Source of the DNA: Lepidostoma basale
Lineage: Eukaryota > Arthropoda > Insecta > Trichoptera > Lepidostomatidae
NCBI GenBank assembly: GCA_022606425.2
Contig: JAHDVF020001510.1
Span: forward strand, 476,001 to 540,000
Direction: 5' to 3'
Length of the DNA stretch: 64,000 nucleotides
This document shows, in pieces, positions 50,890 through 60,764 of this stretch. A program made the position numbers and the translations under genes. How positions within the stretch are numbered: position 1 is the first letter of the stretch; every line of letters starts with the position of its first letter. The notes beneath the pieces are model-generated. The model saw nothing but the letters and a program-made list of their open reading frames with translations, had not been told where the DNA came from and did no database searches.

Positions 50890-51215
50890 ATCCCATAATA
50901 TCTTCTTCTTCTCTGGTTTCAATCCTGGGATTGGTTTGCAGTAATTTCCTCTATTCTTCTCTTCCATTCTTCCCTGTCATGTGCGGCTCTTTTGAAATCT
51001 GCATATGATGAGCAGCGCACGTCCACCAAAGGTCCTCCAGGTACTCTCGGCGTGGGCGTCTTCTAGAGTTTATCCCCTCGGTTATACCCTCCATTATGGC
51101 ATGCAAGAGGCCTTTTTGTCGTATTACATGGCCGATACATCTTGCACGCCTTTCGGACAAGGTCCTGAGCAGGTGCCTTCCTCCTTCGATTCTTTGGAGA
51201 ACCTCAAATAATATT
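50890..51215 (-). mobile_element. LINE-M copy 3, C-terminus
   Basis: Minus strand LSERRARCIGHVIRQKGLLH, AIMEGITEGINSRRRPRREY and LEDLWWTCAAHH, then a frameshift. Very close to the intact copy at 34691. Tail AAACCAGAGAAGAAGAAG at 50900-50917 in reverse. Confidence 0.8.
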
Positions 51216-51319
51216 TATAGATCACTTATTTATTGTTTCTTGAACAATGATGTAAAACTCCATATTAAATAATTCATACGAATGTAAACGCCTGTTTTAT
51301 ACAAATTTTATTATATTTT

Positions 51320-51480
51320 AACTGAGTCTAATTCGTCTAAGACATATGTTCCCAGAGTGGGCCCCCTGGCCCCCCCAGGGGCCCTGGAGGAAGCTAAGGA
51401 GGTAATTCTGGCCCTGGGGGAGTAGGGGAGCCCTTGAAAGAAAAAGAAAAAAAGGGGGCCATGAGATGCTAAAATATATA
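51320..51480. mobile_element. hAT-like terminus (partial)
   Basis: ATGTTCCCAGAGTGGGCC followed by the GC-rich palindrome GGGCCCCCTGGCC...CCAGGGGCCC resembles hAT ends with CCC runs. No matching right end or duplication found. Confidence 0.4.
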
Positions 51481-51539
51481 ATCTTATAGAATTTTTCAAT
51501 TCCGTTATTACACTATAATTTTTAACATACTAAAAGTTT

Positions 51540-51970
51540 TTGATGATACTGGAACGCCATACGGGGCGTTGAGTCTGCTGGCTACATCTTCCTCCGTGCC
51601 TCCCGAGCCTGCTATCATACTACCGAGGTAGCAAAAGCTGGTCGTGGTCACAAGGGGGACGCCGTGGAGCAAGATTGGGGTGGAGTCATTTGTGGACACT
51701 TGTAGGTTTACTGTCTTGGACATGTTCATTTTGAGACCTACTTCTGAAGAAGAACTTGTGAAGTCTACACAGTTTCCGCTCTGCATTCCCTATGGGGGAA
51801 AGAGGAAGCGATGCAGACATAGAGCCATCTGGAGAAAAGCCCTGCAGGACGAGGTTAAGGCAGCAGGCCTCACTTGTGATGATGTAAGGCATCAGGCATG
51901 CGATAGAGTCGGGTGGAGAAGGTTCCTTGAGGCCCTATTCACCACAGAGGTGTGACAGGACAAAAAGAAG
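51540..51970. mobile_element. LINE-T with 5' inversion
   Basis: 51786-51550 minus reads SEVGLKMNMSKTVNLQVSTN, LLHGVPLVTTTSFCYLGSMI and GGTEEDVASRLNA (region just after the RT core). 51790-51955 plus reads YGGKRKRCRHRAIWRKALQD, EVKAAGLTCDDVRHQACDRV and GWRRFLEALFTTEV stop, the C-terminus of the same type of ORF. A GAAGAGAAGAAGAA tail follows. Inverted 5' part joined to a sense 3' part is the twin-priming structure. Confidence 0.8.
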
Positions 51971-52350
51971 AGAAGAAGAAATTTTTTTGATAAAATCACC
52001 TTAAAAATAAATATCATCTATGGTTTTGTAATGTTTCAAATATAACACGTGTATTAGTTTTACATTTTCTCTGATATTATTTACTAATAATAATAACCTT
52101 TACAATATTTTTTTGTATTGTTTTATTTCCAAAATACCTTTAAGAAATAAAATAAAATACTCTCGTAGTTGAATATATTTTTTTATGATTTTACACCTTT
52201 GACAGTACATCAGTAATTTAAATTCAATATTTAAACAATTTTATTTAGTAGCAGTTTCTTCATTATTGCAAATATCGCAGATTGACGAGAATAAATTATT
52301 ATAATATAATATCATATATTGTATTACAAATATATGTAACTATAATTCCT
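51971..52350. other. AT-rich sequence, nothing recognised
   Basis: No motif seen. Confidence 0.35.
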
Positions 52351-52351
52351 C

Positions 52352-52987
52352 CGTTTAAATCACCACTTGACTATTGCACTGGAATTTACGCAAACATTCC
52401 AAAATAACAAGTAAACAAACTTCAATTTGTGATCAATGCAGCAGGAATACTCAATAAAGGCATTCTTAAAAAGACCCATATAACACAACATCTCAAAGAA
52501 CTTCACTGGCTTAAAAGTCCAGAAAGAATCCAGTATAAACTCTGCTTGACAGTCTTCAACGCGCTACATGGAATGGCACCAAGTTATATATCCGAACTCT
52601 GTATAACGGACAGCCTAAATCCAAGGAAATCCACACTTCGCTCGGCGAACTCCTCGGCAATAGGAAGATTAATTCAGCTGAAGCGTTTCCCTTGTACAAA
52701 TTTCGGGGATCGAGCCTTTGCGGTAGCCGGGCCAACATCTTGGAATAATCTCCCTTCACTCTTTAGATGCATAAATGATCCGACAGATTTCAGATCTAAA
52801 CCCATATACTCGTATTTCATATTTCATACCCAATTTAAAACTTTTATATTTTCTTATTTTATACTTTCTAACCGATCGCAAATATCAGATGCGTTCATAT
52901 TTTGATTATTAGATTTAAAACACGCCTGCGCCCTTGAAGTGATTACATCAGAAAAACGGCGCTTTAAAAGTTGGCATATTATTATTA
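52352..52987 (+). mobile_element. LINE-K copy 1, C-terminus (CR1/L2-type)
   Basis: SPLDYCTGIYANIP, then from 52429 VINAAGILNKGILKKTHITQ, HLKELHWLKSPERIQYKLCL, TVFNALHGMAPSYISELCIT, STLRSANSSAIGRL and NFGDRAFAVAGPTSWNNLPS. The LHWLPVxxRIxYKLCLlvyKaLHGxAPxYLsel and RAFAVAGPxxWNxLP patterns are classic CR1/L2. The 3'UTR has AAACGGCGCTTTAAAAGTTG, and the tail is ATTATTATTAAA. Confidence 0.88.
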
Positions 52988-53345
52988 AACTAACTAACTA
53001 GCTAACCATCACGCCGTCTCCCCGAAAGGGTAGGCAGAAATAATGGACTGTCACACTTTTACTGTTGCGGCACTCCATCCTTCTCTTTTCACCCCGCGGG
53101 AGACGCGGTGTGATGGGTTGCGAACCTCATCGCCACCAATAGGCATCTCCCGCGCAAGCTTCGATCGTCCAACACCCACAAAATAAATCTAAAACAAATA
53201 ATGTAAAATACAATGATATAAAATAAAATAACAAAATAAAAATAATTTAACACAAAATGTTCTTTTTATATGGTGCACATATTGACTATTTAATTTATGT
53301 TCCACGAATCCACCGGTTTTTTAATTTAGCACATAATGTAATAAA
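52988..53345 (-). mobile_element. SINE-G copy 4, longest
   Basis: Minus strand: AT-rich 5' part (CCGGTGGATTCGTGGAACAT), GTTGGACGATCGAAGCTTGC, GGTGGCGATGAGGTTCGCAA, CCGCGGGGTGAAAAGAGAAG and the shared LINE-A-like terminus, tail (GTTAG)n at 52988-53000. It sits directly at the LINE-K tail. Confidence 0.75.
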
Positions 53346-54358
53346 CACATAATGTTTTTTTAGATGTTGCACATGTTGACCTGGACTTTTGTGTTTATAT
53401 AATTTATGTTACACGTATCCACCGTTTTTTAAATTAGCTGTAATTAGGCACTTAACCAGCAAGAACTTTAAAATAATATTGAAGAAATTATTCAAATTGT
53501 CGTTGGAACAAATGAAAAAATCATTTTTACACCTGTCATAATTCTTTATAAAAACGATAAAACTAATATAATTTTAACAGCAAAACAGCGTAAACGTATT
53601 ATGTGTCACAATTAACTATTATAAAGTGCGGCAACAGTTAAATTGACCAAAATAATTCACTTATACACGAAATATCTCCAAATTTACAGGAGCACCACAT
53701 GAACCAAACCAAATTTTCAAAATCAGAAATCAATTATTATTATGAAATAAGGAAGGTTTAGGTCACTATGAAAAGGTGTACATATGAATAGTCCTTGATT
53801 AGACATATTTCAAAACAAAATTCTTATTCAATATTCTCTTTCAAAAGCAGCATTGCCGTTATTAATATAATTATATGGGTTGTATCATGTGTGTTTTTAA
53901 ATTTAAACGCTGAATTTCATAACAAAAACTCCGTAATCCACAAACACGAAGAATGTTATGCCTGTAGTTAATTTGGGATCAACAAACCACGAATGAAAAA
54001 TAAATAATAAACACAAGCAAGCAGGTACTCTTCGTATCATGCGAAAAGTAAATAAAACCGCGTTCGAAATTCGAATTTGCACACCAATACCAACAAATGT
54101 AAAAAAAACACGTTGCATTATTGTGCGGTATTAGGTTAGTTCGTCACTGTCAATTATTGATATTTTTACGACATAACATCATAAAAACACTTCATAATCA
54201 CAACCTTCAGTAATTATAGTATACTGCAAATGTTTTATATATTTTTAGAACCATTTTAAACAGGAATAGACTTGTTTTTGTAGGGGTTTTTATCAGTTGC
54301 GTGACAATAAATCCATTGTAAAATAGGTTAAAAATGGTACAATATTTAAGGCACGTAC
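53346..54358 (-). other. Probable intron sequence downstream of the host exon
   Basis: AT-rich and free of recognised repeats, which contrasts with the rest of the window. Begins at the GT of the 5' splice site at 54358-54357. A minus frame at 54118-53903 has no known motif. Confidence 0.5.
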
Positions 54359-54461
54359 CTGCTATTCTAAGGACAGCTCTATCCGCTGGATCTAACTGCA
54401 AAATACTGAGGGGCTTATCCTTTGCCCACTCTTTGAGGCTGAAGTCGTTTTCGAACTCCAT
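54359..54461 (-). CDS. shot: short stop (spectraplakin) alternative first coding exon
   Basis: The minus strand encodes MEFENDFSLKEW and then LQLDPADRAVLRIA over 34 codons plus one base. The ATG at 54461 has A at -3 and G at +4. The exon ends in AG followed by GTACGT, a strong splice donor, leaving a phase-1 junction (G of the next codon, expected Asp). From memory of the family, spectraplakins (Shot, dystonin/BPAG1, MACF1) carry LDPAxRAVxRxAD just before ERDxxQKKTFTKWVNKHL, the start of the first calponin-homology domain, and alternative promoters supply different N-termini. Spectraplakins link actin and microtubules. The next exon is not recognisable in the left part of the window, so the intron must be long or extend beyond it. 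No competing ORF was found. Confidence 0.8.
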
Positions 54462-54990
54462 GTTTGCCCCAAAAAATATAACACTCAAAACATTTCACTA
54501 ATCGTTGCGTCGACACATAATCCTAAATTGGCTAACATCACATGTAAACACTGGCCGTACATCACAATAGATTGGCATTTGACACAATAAAATGTGAAAA
54601 ATCGATATAAACTACAAGATTGCTTGCCATGCCATGTATTCGTGTGCTATTCGCGTGCACCGGATAAATTCACTTCACGCGTAGCGCGCGCCGGCAAATA
54701 CGCACATTTGCTAACTTAAAACGTTGCTAGAAACACTGTAAAAATTATCTAATTTGTTTAATTAATTTACTGTACACTGATAAGACGATATTTTCAATGT
54801 TGGTAGCGCTAAAAGGTTAGTTTTTGACACCGCGCGATGTACCCCTACCGCGGACATAATGCGACTGGTTAGTTCGGGAAATTGCCGCCGGCGCTGGGTG
54901 CAGGCGGCTGTCAGCTGTTCGTGCACTGTTGCGCGCGCACGTCCACCCCATAGAGCGATGCTTTCGCTTTTTTGGCGGTAAAAAAACGTT
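54462..54990 (-). promoter_or_regulatory. shot: Probable 5'UTR and promoter of the host exon
   Basis: Immediately upstream (in minus sense) of the start codon. It is enriched in CG dinucleotides compared with flanking DNA (GCGTAGCGCGCGCCGGC near 54680, TGCGCGCGCACG near 54932) and repeat-free, with a CAGCTG E-box near 54913. No TATA box or precise transcription start can be assigned. Confidence 0.5.
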
Positions 54991-56084
54991 TGCCGTCTAT
55001 TATTACATCTGATTGATGAGCCAATTACGCCTAGCGTAGAGCGTAGGTCAGTTTTAAGTTATTTTTATATTGCTATCGGTATAAAGAAATAATAATTTAT
55101 TGAAACAATTATAGTGATATGTTTTGTACTATCTGCGTAGCCGTCTAATGTGGCACTATTCGTAATGATCTGCAAAGATGATCACCTTCGAGTACATATT
55201 TTGATAATTTTGTATGTCTCTATATATTCCATACAATGATAGAATGTAGGACGGATAAAAAAGCAAAGTGCGTAAATATGATATATGATAGAATATCGAA
55301 CGAAGAAATAAGGAAGGATTATAAAATTATTGGTTCTTAACCTGTCTGGTAGATTGCCTGTACAGGTACTGTTGCGTTTACAAATAATATATTCATGTCA
55401 CAAATGTTCTAAGTTTTTAGCAATGTCGCAACTTTAATACTGACAGAGTAAATCAAGTTTTAAATATTCGGTGACGTCATAATTCCCACGTTGCTTGTCA
55501 ACTTTTTAATTTTAGGCTGTGTAGAACAAGTGGGTGACACGTAGGTATTATCGAACTATTATCATTCTCAATTTGATGGGTAGGTCTCTATTGTCAAGTT
55601 ATTTTATTTAATTTTAATAGGTTAGATTTAAATCGACATTTATAAATTATGGACACAGTTATTGCAATGACCGGATTGTAGCTTCTAGGACCATATTTAT
55701 TAACATCCAACCGGTTTACCATTGAACAATAAATAATAACCATTCAAGAACAAAAATTGGCGGCAATTAATGTATCAATAAACTAATTTCGAACAATTCG
55801 TGACCGACAAACAAAATGGCGAAATTGAAATACAATCATACCGACAGGAAGTGTGTAAAGAATTCGACCGCGTGTACAAATATCCAAAAGTCTAATTAGC
55901 GGACTAATTAAAATAAAAACGTGATTATAACTTCACGATAAGCCAAAACCGCCGGAGAATGATATGACATAAGAGAGCATTTCATAATGTGAGTATGAAA
56001 ACCTTTGAAGTCGGAGTTTAATTTGGTGTTATGGAGGTTTTAAAGTGAGCGGATAAGAGACTATAATTTTATAATAATTCTTCT
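54991..56084. other. Upstream non-repetitive sequence with one LINE-A scrap
   Basis: Mostly AT-rich and unique-looking. 55265-55325 plus is a short LINE-A remnant (YDRISNEEIRKD). Confidence 0.45.
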
Positions 56085-56470
56085 TCCTTATTGTAGACCT
56101 ATGTGGTCTATTCTCCAGAGAGTTGCTCCTCCTGTGAGGTAGATTCCCAGCTGTCCTTCCATCTTTTAGGAGATCTTCCACGAGGACGAGTCCCATGAGG
56201 TTGATTACGCAATGCTATATAGGGGAGTCTGGTGGTGTCCATTTTTGGACATGACCGTACCAGTTCCTTTTTCGCTGTCTACTCCATCTAATAATATCCT
56301 CAACCTCACATATCTCTCTTATTCTGGTGTTCCTCACGCGATCCCTCAGTGTCTTGCCTGCTATCGTCCTCTATTCTATGGGTTGATTTTCTATAACCAG
56401 GTTACATGTTTTGGGTGTTTTGGAAATGGTCATACATTTTGTTTTTTCGATGGAGATCGTCATGTTATAT
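56085..56470 (-). mobile_element. LINE-C fragment with internal deletion
   Basis: The minus strand reads MTISIEKTKCMTISKTPKTC, LVIENQPIE (just after the RT YADD), then jumps to RTIAGKTLRDRVRNTRIREI, CEVEDIIRWSRQRKRNWYGH and GRSPKRWKDSWESTSQEE. Confidence 0.75.
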
Positions 56471-56796
56471 AATAATTGTTATTTTAAATTTAAATACGTG
56501 TACTCGTAAATTGGATAGTGTATAATATATTAAACAGAATAAAAACGACTCACAAGAAATGATAACAGACAAATACAAAAACATGTCACACTCCAGAGAC
56601 AATATAAAAATAGTAGATGTTGGTATTTTTGTCCTTGATACCTAAATCAAAACAGTTGATAATGCTTTGGACAGGCAAAAAAGTTATTCAGATAAATTAT
56701 AATATAACTTCTAGAGTACAGAAATTTTCATTCGCATTAATTATTTAATATGAAGTTTAAATTCTTCCATATTCCACATAACTTTGTGTTGCAGAT
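56471..56796. other. AT-rich sequence, nothing recognised
   Basis: No motif seen. Confidence 0.3.
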
Positions 56797-56975
56797 GTTC
56801 TACACACATATGTCTAAGGGACCTCATCTCTACCGCATTTATTCTGTTCTCATTCCTTCTTCTGCCAGGTCCATGCTTTGATTCCATACATAAGTGTTGG
56901 GACCAGAAGTCTATTGTGCACGGCCGTTTTCGCTTTCATTGAAAAATCTTTGTTACCACTAACTATTTTTAATTT
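56797..56975 (-). mobile_element. LINE-A fragment (thumb region)
   Basis: Minus codons for KNSWxKDFSMKAKTAVHNRL-like, LVPTLMYGIKAWTWQKKE-like and INAVEMRSLRHMC. Cut at both ends and fused to a Penelope tail. Confidence 0.7.
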
Positions 56976-57400
56976 GTCTTTTTCTGTTATATATACTTTG
57001 TATATGCAAAACTAACATTTAAAAAAATTAAAATTAAATATCAGACATGTTTCGGACAATCGGTCCTTCCTCAGTGATATTATAAAGATACATATTTCAA
57101 ATATTATAAAATTAGTTTACAAATATGATCAGTTTTGACAGATGTTATAAAGATTTATTTTGGAACGTTTATGCTTTTGTTATAACAAATATTATGAATC
57201 AATTTAAAATTAAAAATAATAATTTAAAGTTCTTATTGGGGTTCAGTTAATTACAACGTAGTACAACGCCTTGTAAATTTGCATGTTTATAATAAAAATA
57301 TTACCTGAGCAATTTCGAAATTGTAGAATTTAAAAAAGCAATTCAAAAATAAAGAAAATATCATAGGTAATTAAATAAATTCAACGTCAAGTCCAATCTT
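56976..57400 (-). mobile_element. Penelope-like tail with inverted ORF remnant
   Basis: Tail and hammerhead-like motif on the minus strand (57085-57035). 57275-57395 holds the C-terminal ORF in the opposite (plus) sense (NFEIVEFKKAI-like, cf. NLEILEIKKAI at 19547-19880) with stops. The inverted arrangement is unlike copy 19320. Confidence 0.65.
57035..57085 (-). ncRNA. Hammerhead ribozyme-like motif, best copy
   Basis: Minus strand: helix I 5' side AAUAUCA, core CUGAGGA (57074-57068), one unpaired A, helix II GGAC/GUCC, GAA (57053-57051), palindromic helix III ACAUGU, cleavage-site C (57044), helix I 3' side UGAUAUU. All three helices pair (helix I 7 pairs). Conserved C3 U4 G5 A6, G8 A9, G12 A13 A14 and a GUC triplet are present. 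The single extra base before helix II departs from the classic consensus. Helix III is a loopless palindrome, as reported for Penelope hammerheads that are thought to work as dimers. Confidence 0.7.
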
Positions 57401-57429
57401 TGATTGGACAGAAAGGTGAAAAACAAAGG

Positions 57430-57715
57430 TCACTAACATCATCCACCGGGTGGCGACTCTAAAATGGCAGTGGGCAGGTCACGTAGCCAGAAGCTCAGTG
57501 AAAAATGGACAAGAAGACTGCTGACTTGACTGGCAAAGAGAAGTGCAGGGCGACCGCAACTACGGTGGAAGGATGATCTGAACAGACACGTCGGAATTAC
57601 CTGAATGCAGTCTGCACAAGACAGAGTGACATGGAAGCGAATTGAATGAAGGAGGCCTTTGTCCAGGAGTGGACGGGAATAGGCTGAGGAAGAAGAGGAA
57701 GAAGAAGATATGTAC
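57430..57715 (+). mobile_element. LINE-H copy 1, C-terminus
   Basis: RVATLKWQWAGHVARSS, then frameshifted remnants of GDRNYGGRMI and a final PGVDGNRLRKKRKKK-like stretch. The tail is GAAGAAGAGGAAGAAGAAGA. LKWQWAGHxAR is a common insect LINE signature. Confidence 0.7.
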
Positions 57716-58106
57716 ATATTGATTCATCATCGGGATATCGATATAAACGAACATGAAAATAGTTATTGTATTTGCTTACTATCCGACATGGACAGCACAA
57801 CAAAATAATCTTATGCATATAATATATAGACAGATGAATGCCCCATGCCATTATGGAGTCAATCCGATTAAAGCCATTCAATTTGTGCAATCAAAGTAGC
57901 AACAGTTTCCATTGAATCACACTATACATATGTACACCTACACGGTGATCAAAAATATTCCTTAATTTATCATAATAAATTACCATCGAGCCATTTTTCC
58001 ACAATGTAAGGCAGGTTTGGAAGATTAACTTTTTTTATTTGCCAAATACGAGTGTTAGAAGGGAATGTAGTGTGAATCAAAGGGTTTTCTTTTGTTATTA
58101 TTATTC
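57716..58106. other. Unassigned AT-rich sequence
   Basis: Nothing recognised. Confidence 0.3.
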
Positions 58107-58290
58107 TTCTTCATGTGTCATTTCGGGTCCCCCTAACGTTGACTATCACTTGAGAGTGCATGTTCTTATTGTCATCTGAATATTGCATCGACTGTTCCTA
58201 TCATAGTCCATGTCTCGAATGTCTCGGAGCCAAGAGATCCTCCACCTCGACGACCCTCTATTTTGCACTTTTGATCTCGTTATTAATATG
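58107..58290 (-). mobile_element. LINE-E-like 3' fragment
   Basis: The minus strand reads KCKIEGRRGGGSLGS-like and SETFETWTMIGTVDAIFR-like codons and ends GGGGGACCCGAAATGACACA, resembling the end of 133-392. Confidence 0.55.
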
Positions 58291-58298
58291 TTTTGTAC

Positions 58299-58558
58299 AA
58301 TCAATTACTCCAAGGGCGCACTAGAAAAAGACTGATCAAACAGTGCAGTCTTTAGTAGTTTCTTAAATTTACCGTCACTAACCTGTTACTTAATACTTAC
58401 ATGGAGACTATTCCACATCAATAGACCCGCAACGCTGAAAGCACGATCATAGAAACTTCCTTTATAGGCTCTGTCTGGAATCGTAATGTTCGCATTTGTT
58501 TCTATTGATCGGAGTGAAAGTTGCCTTTCCGTTGGCATGGGTGTCACGCAGAAGTTCC
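58299..58558 (-). mobile_element. LINE-L copy 1 (R1/CR1-type C-terminus)
   Basis: Minus codons ITIPDRAYKGSFYDRAFSVA, GLLMWNSLHVS and the 3'UTR GCGCCCTTGGAGTAATTGAT. The SFYDRAFSVAGxxxWNxLP pattern is retained. Confidence 0.65.
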
Positions 58559-58559
58559 A

Positions 58560-59135
58560 AATATACTGCGTTCAATGCAGCAACAAGACTCATTAAAGGC
58601 ATTCCAAAAAAGTCCCATATAACACAACATCTCAAACTTCACTGGCTTAAGAGTCCAGAAAGAATCCAGTATAAACTCTGCTGGACAGTCTTCAAAGCGC
58701 TACATGGAATGGCTCCAAATTATATATCCGAACTCTGTACCTATAACGGACAGTCTAAATACTCGTACAAGTAAATCCACACTTCGCTCGGCGAATTCCT
58801 CGGCAATAGGAAGATTGGTTGAGCCAAAGCGTTGCCCTAGTACAAATTTCGGGGATCGAGCGTTTGCGGTAGCCGGTCCATCAGCTTGGAACAATCTTCC
58901 TTCACACATCAGATGCATAAATGATCCGACAGTCTTCAGATTTAAGCTGAAAACTCACCTTTTTCATATTTCATACCCAATTTAAAACTTGCATATTTTG
59001 TTCTATTATACTTTCTAATCGATCGCGAATAACAATCAGATGCAGCGTTCACATTTAGATTTAAAACACAAAAACGGCGCTTTATAAGTTAGCATATTAT
59101 TATCATCATTATTATTATTATTATTTTACTTGCTT
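58560..59135 (+). mobile_element. LINE-K copy 3, C-terminus
   Basis: FNAATRLIKGIPKKSHITQH, LKLHWLKSPERIQYKLCWTV, FKALHGMAPNYISELC, a small frameshifting insertion (CTCGTACAAG near 58764), then STLRSANSSAIGRLVEPKRC and NFGDRAFAVAGPSAWNNLPS. Tail (ATT)n at 59100-59130. Confidence 0.85.
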
Positions 59136-59139
59136 AAGT

Positions 59140-59396
59140 CATCTCATGGCTTAAGCGCCTCTTATTCACCTTCTTCTCGCAACTGGAATTATGTCGTCAG
59201 CCCATCTTTTTTGGGGTCGATCGGTGTATCTTTTCTCTTCCCATGGTCTCAACATCAAGACTCTGGTGCCCATCTATTCATAGGCAATATGACCTGCCCA
59301 CTTTAATTTTCTTTTGCGTTTTAAACTGGTTGAAGACGCTAGGGCCTTTGCCATGTGGATCAGCTGTCTTTCCATCTCTTGGGGGATCTTTCAGGC
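59140..59396 (-). mobile_element. LINE fragment of uncertain family
   Basis: Minus codons KIKVGRSYCL-like, TRVLMLRPWEEKRYTDRPQK and RWADDIIPVARRR. A RPxKRWxDDI pattern as in other LINE C-termini. Confidence 0.6.
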
Positions 59397-59431
59397 ATTT
59401 TTCTTCCCCCTGATTCAGGGGGAAGAAAAAT
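59397..59431. repeat. Perfect 17-bp inverted repeat
   Basis: ATTTTTCTTCCCCCTGA, one T, then its exact reverse complement. Confidence 0.8.
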
Positions 59432-59847
59432 GTGTCGTTCCATTTTAATTTGGTAATACGGCCTATCGATCAGCCCTGAATTGGTTTAGTTGGAATTTTC
59501 ACATGTAAGGTTAGATCAGACGAGATATACTAGTTAGTCAATTAATTACTGACCACCATGCTTCGCCTAGTCATTTTGCAACGGTCCAATCATCCGTGAC
59601 TGGCGCAATGTCAGCTGGATTTTTGTTCTGTTTCTGAATAAACAACAATAGTGAATTTGCCGAGCGGGTAATAATGTAGGCGAACATCTGTCTGCCCGAT
59701 TTACTCAGAACTTGGCGAAACAGCGCCGCAATTATGCTTTCATCGCTAAAAAATGCTACTGTGGAGTAAACACTTGCACACCTGGTTAAATTAACAGAGT
59801 TGAATCACACTCTGATATATATATATATGGATGAAGTAACAAACTGG
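59432..59847. other. Unassigned sequence
   Basis: A (TA)n run at 59816-59828. Otherwise nothing. Confidence 0.3.
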
Positions 59848-59905
59848 GTGAATGGCTCGCTAGGAGTAGTCATCGCAAACAAAAGCCTATCTACGAAAAT
59901 AATTA
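59848..59905 (+). mobile_element. LINE-A short internal fragment
   Basis: VNGSLGVVIANKSLSTK matches VNGALKVVIANKSLSKK. Confidence 0.6.
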
Positions 59906-60640
59906 TTTATATTACTATTTGGATGACTTATATTTTAAGTGCGCCGTTTTGTAAAATCAATTACTCCAAGGGCGCTAGGAAATCTGACCGAACAGTGCAG
60001 TCTTCTTGGTGTCGGGAGAGGGTTCACTAGCCATTCTGGCTACAGGTCCCTCAAGTATCTTCTGGATCTATTCCAGCAAACGATATCCTTTATTTTGCAA
60101 GTTTTTCTTATGTCTGCGTTACGGATACGATACCTGAGAGTTTTTTCAGTAATTAATCTCAGGATCTTCATCTCAGATGTTTTTAGCAGATCCTTGGTTC
60201 GTTCAGTGTCGGCCCGCGTCTCTACAGCATACGTCATGATAGGTCGCGCGCATGTCTTATAAATTCTGATCTTGCATAGAGCGCTCCATGATTACTAATC
60301 CTATTATTATTATTATTATTTTGATGACTTATATTTTAAGTGCGCCGTTTTGTAAAATCAATTACTCCAAGGGCGCACTAGGAAATGACTCACCGAACAG
60401 TGCAGTCTTTAAAAGTTTCTCAAATTTAACGTCACTATCCTCATACTTAATACTAACATGAAAGCAACGCTGAAAGCACGATCATAGAAACTGGCTTTAT
60501 TGGCTCTGACTGGAATTGTTCTGTTGTTTGCACTTGTTTCTACTGATCGGAGTAAACGTTGCATTTCCGTTGGCATTGGTGTCACCCAGGGGTCCAATGT
60601 ACTCGTATACGCTGGCGCTCTCTGGTGTCGAGCCTTACAC
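59906..60640 (-). mobile_element. LINE-L copies 2 and 3 with LINE-C between them
   Basis: 59906-60003 and 60300-60640 both carry the LINE-L 3'UTR (TTACTCCAAGGGCGC, GAACAGTGCAGTCTT in plus sense). 60300-60640 also encodes SVETSANNRTIPVRANKASF, YDRAFSVAF on the minus strand. 60004-60290 minus is LINE-C (MTYAVETRADTERTKDLLKT, MKILRLITEKTLRYRIRNAD, IRKTCKIKDIV). (ATT)n runs mark the LINE-L tails. Confidence 0.7.
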
Positions 60641-60764
60641 TGTTAAATATATGACAGTATTTTTGTTGCCCCATAATCAATCGGGCAGCAGCATTGAATA
60701 TACTCCAATGTGTTCGTATACCAAATTCGTAAGAGATTTAAAAAAAATTTAATTTATTAAAAAA

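Noticed and set aside
54207..54488. The full 93-codon frame around the short stop exon as one protein
   Set aside because: The part after 54359 follows a strong splice donor and is AT-rich without motif. The upstream start would be a TTG, while the ATG at 54461 has a good context.
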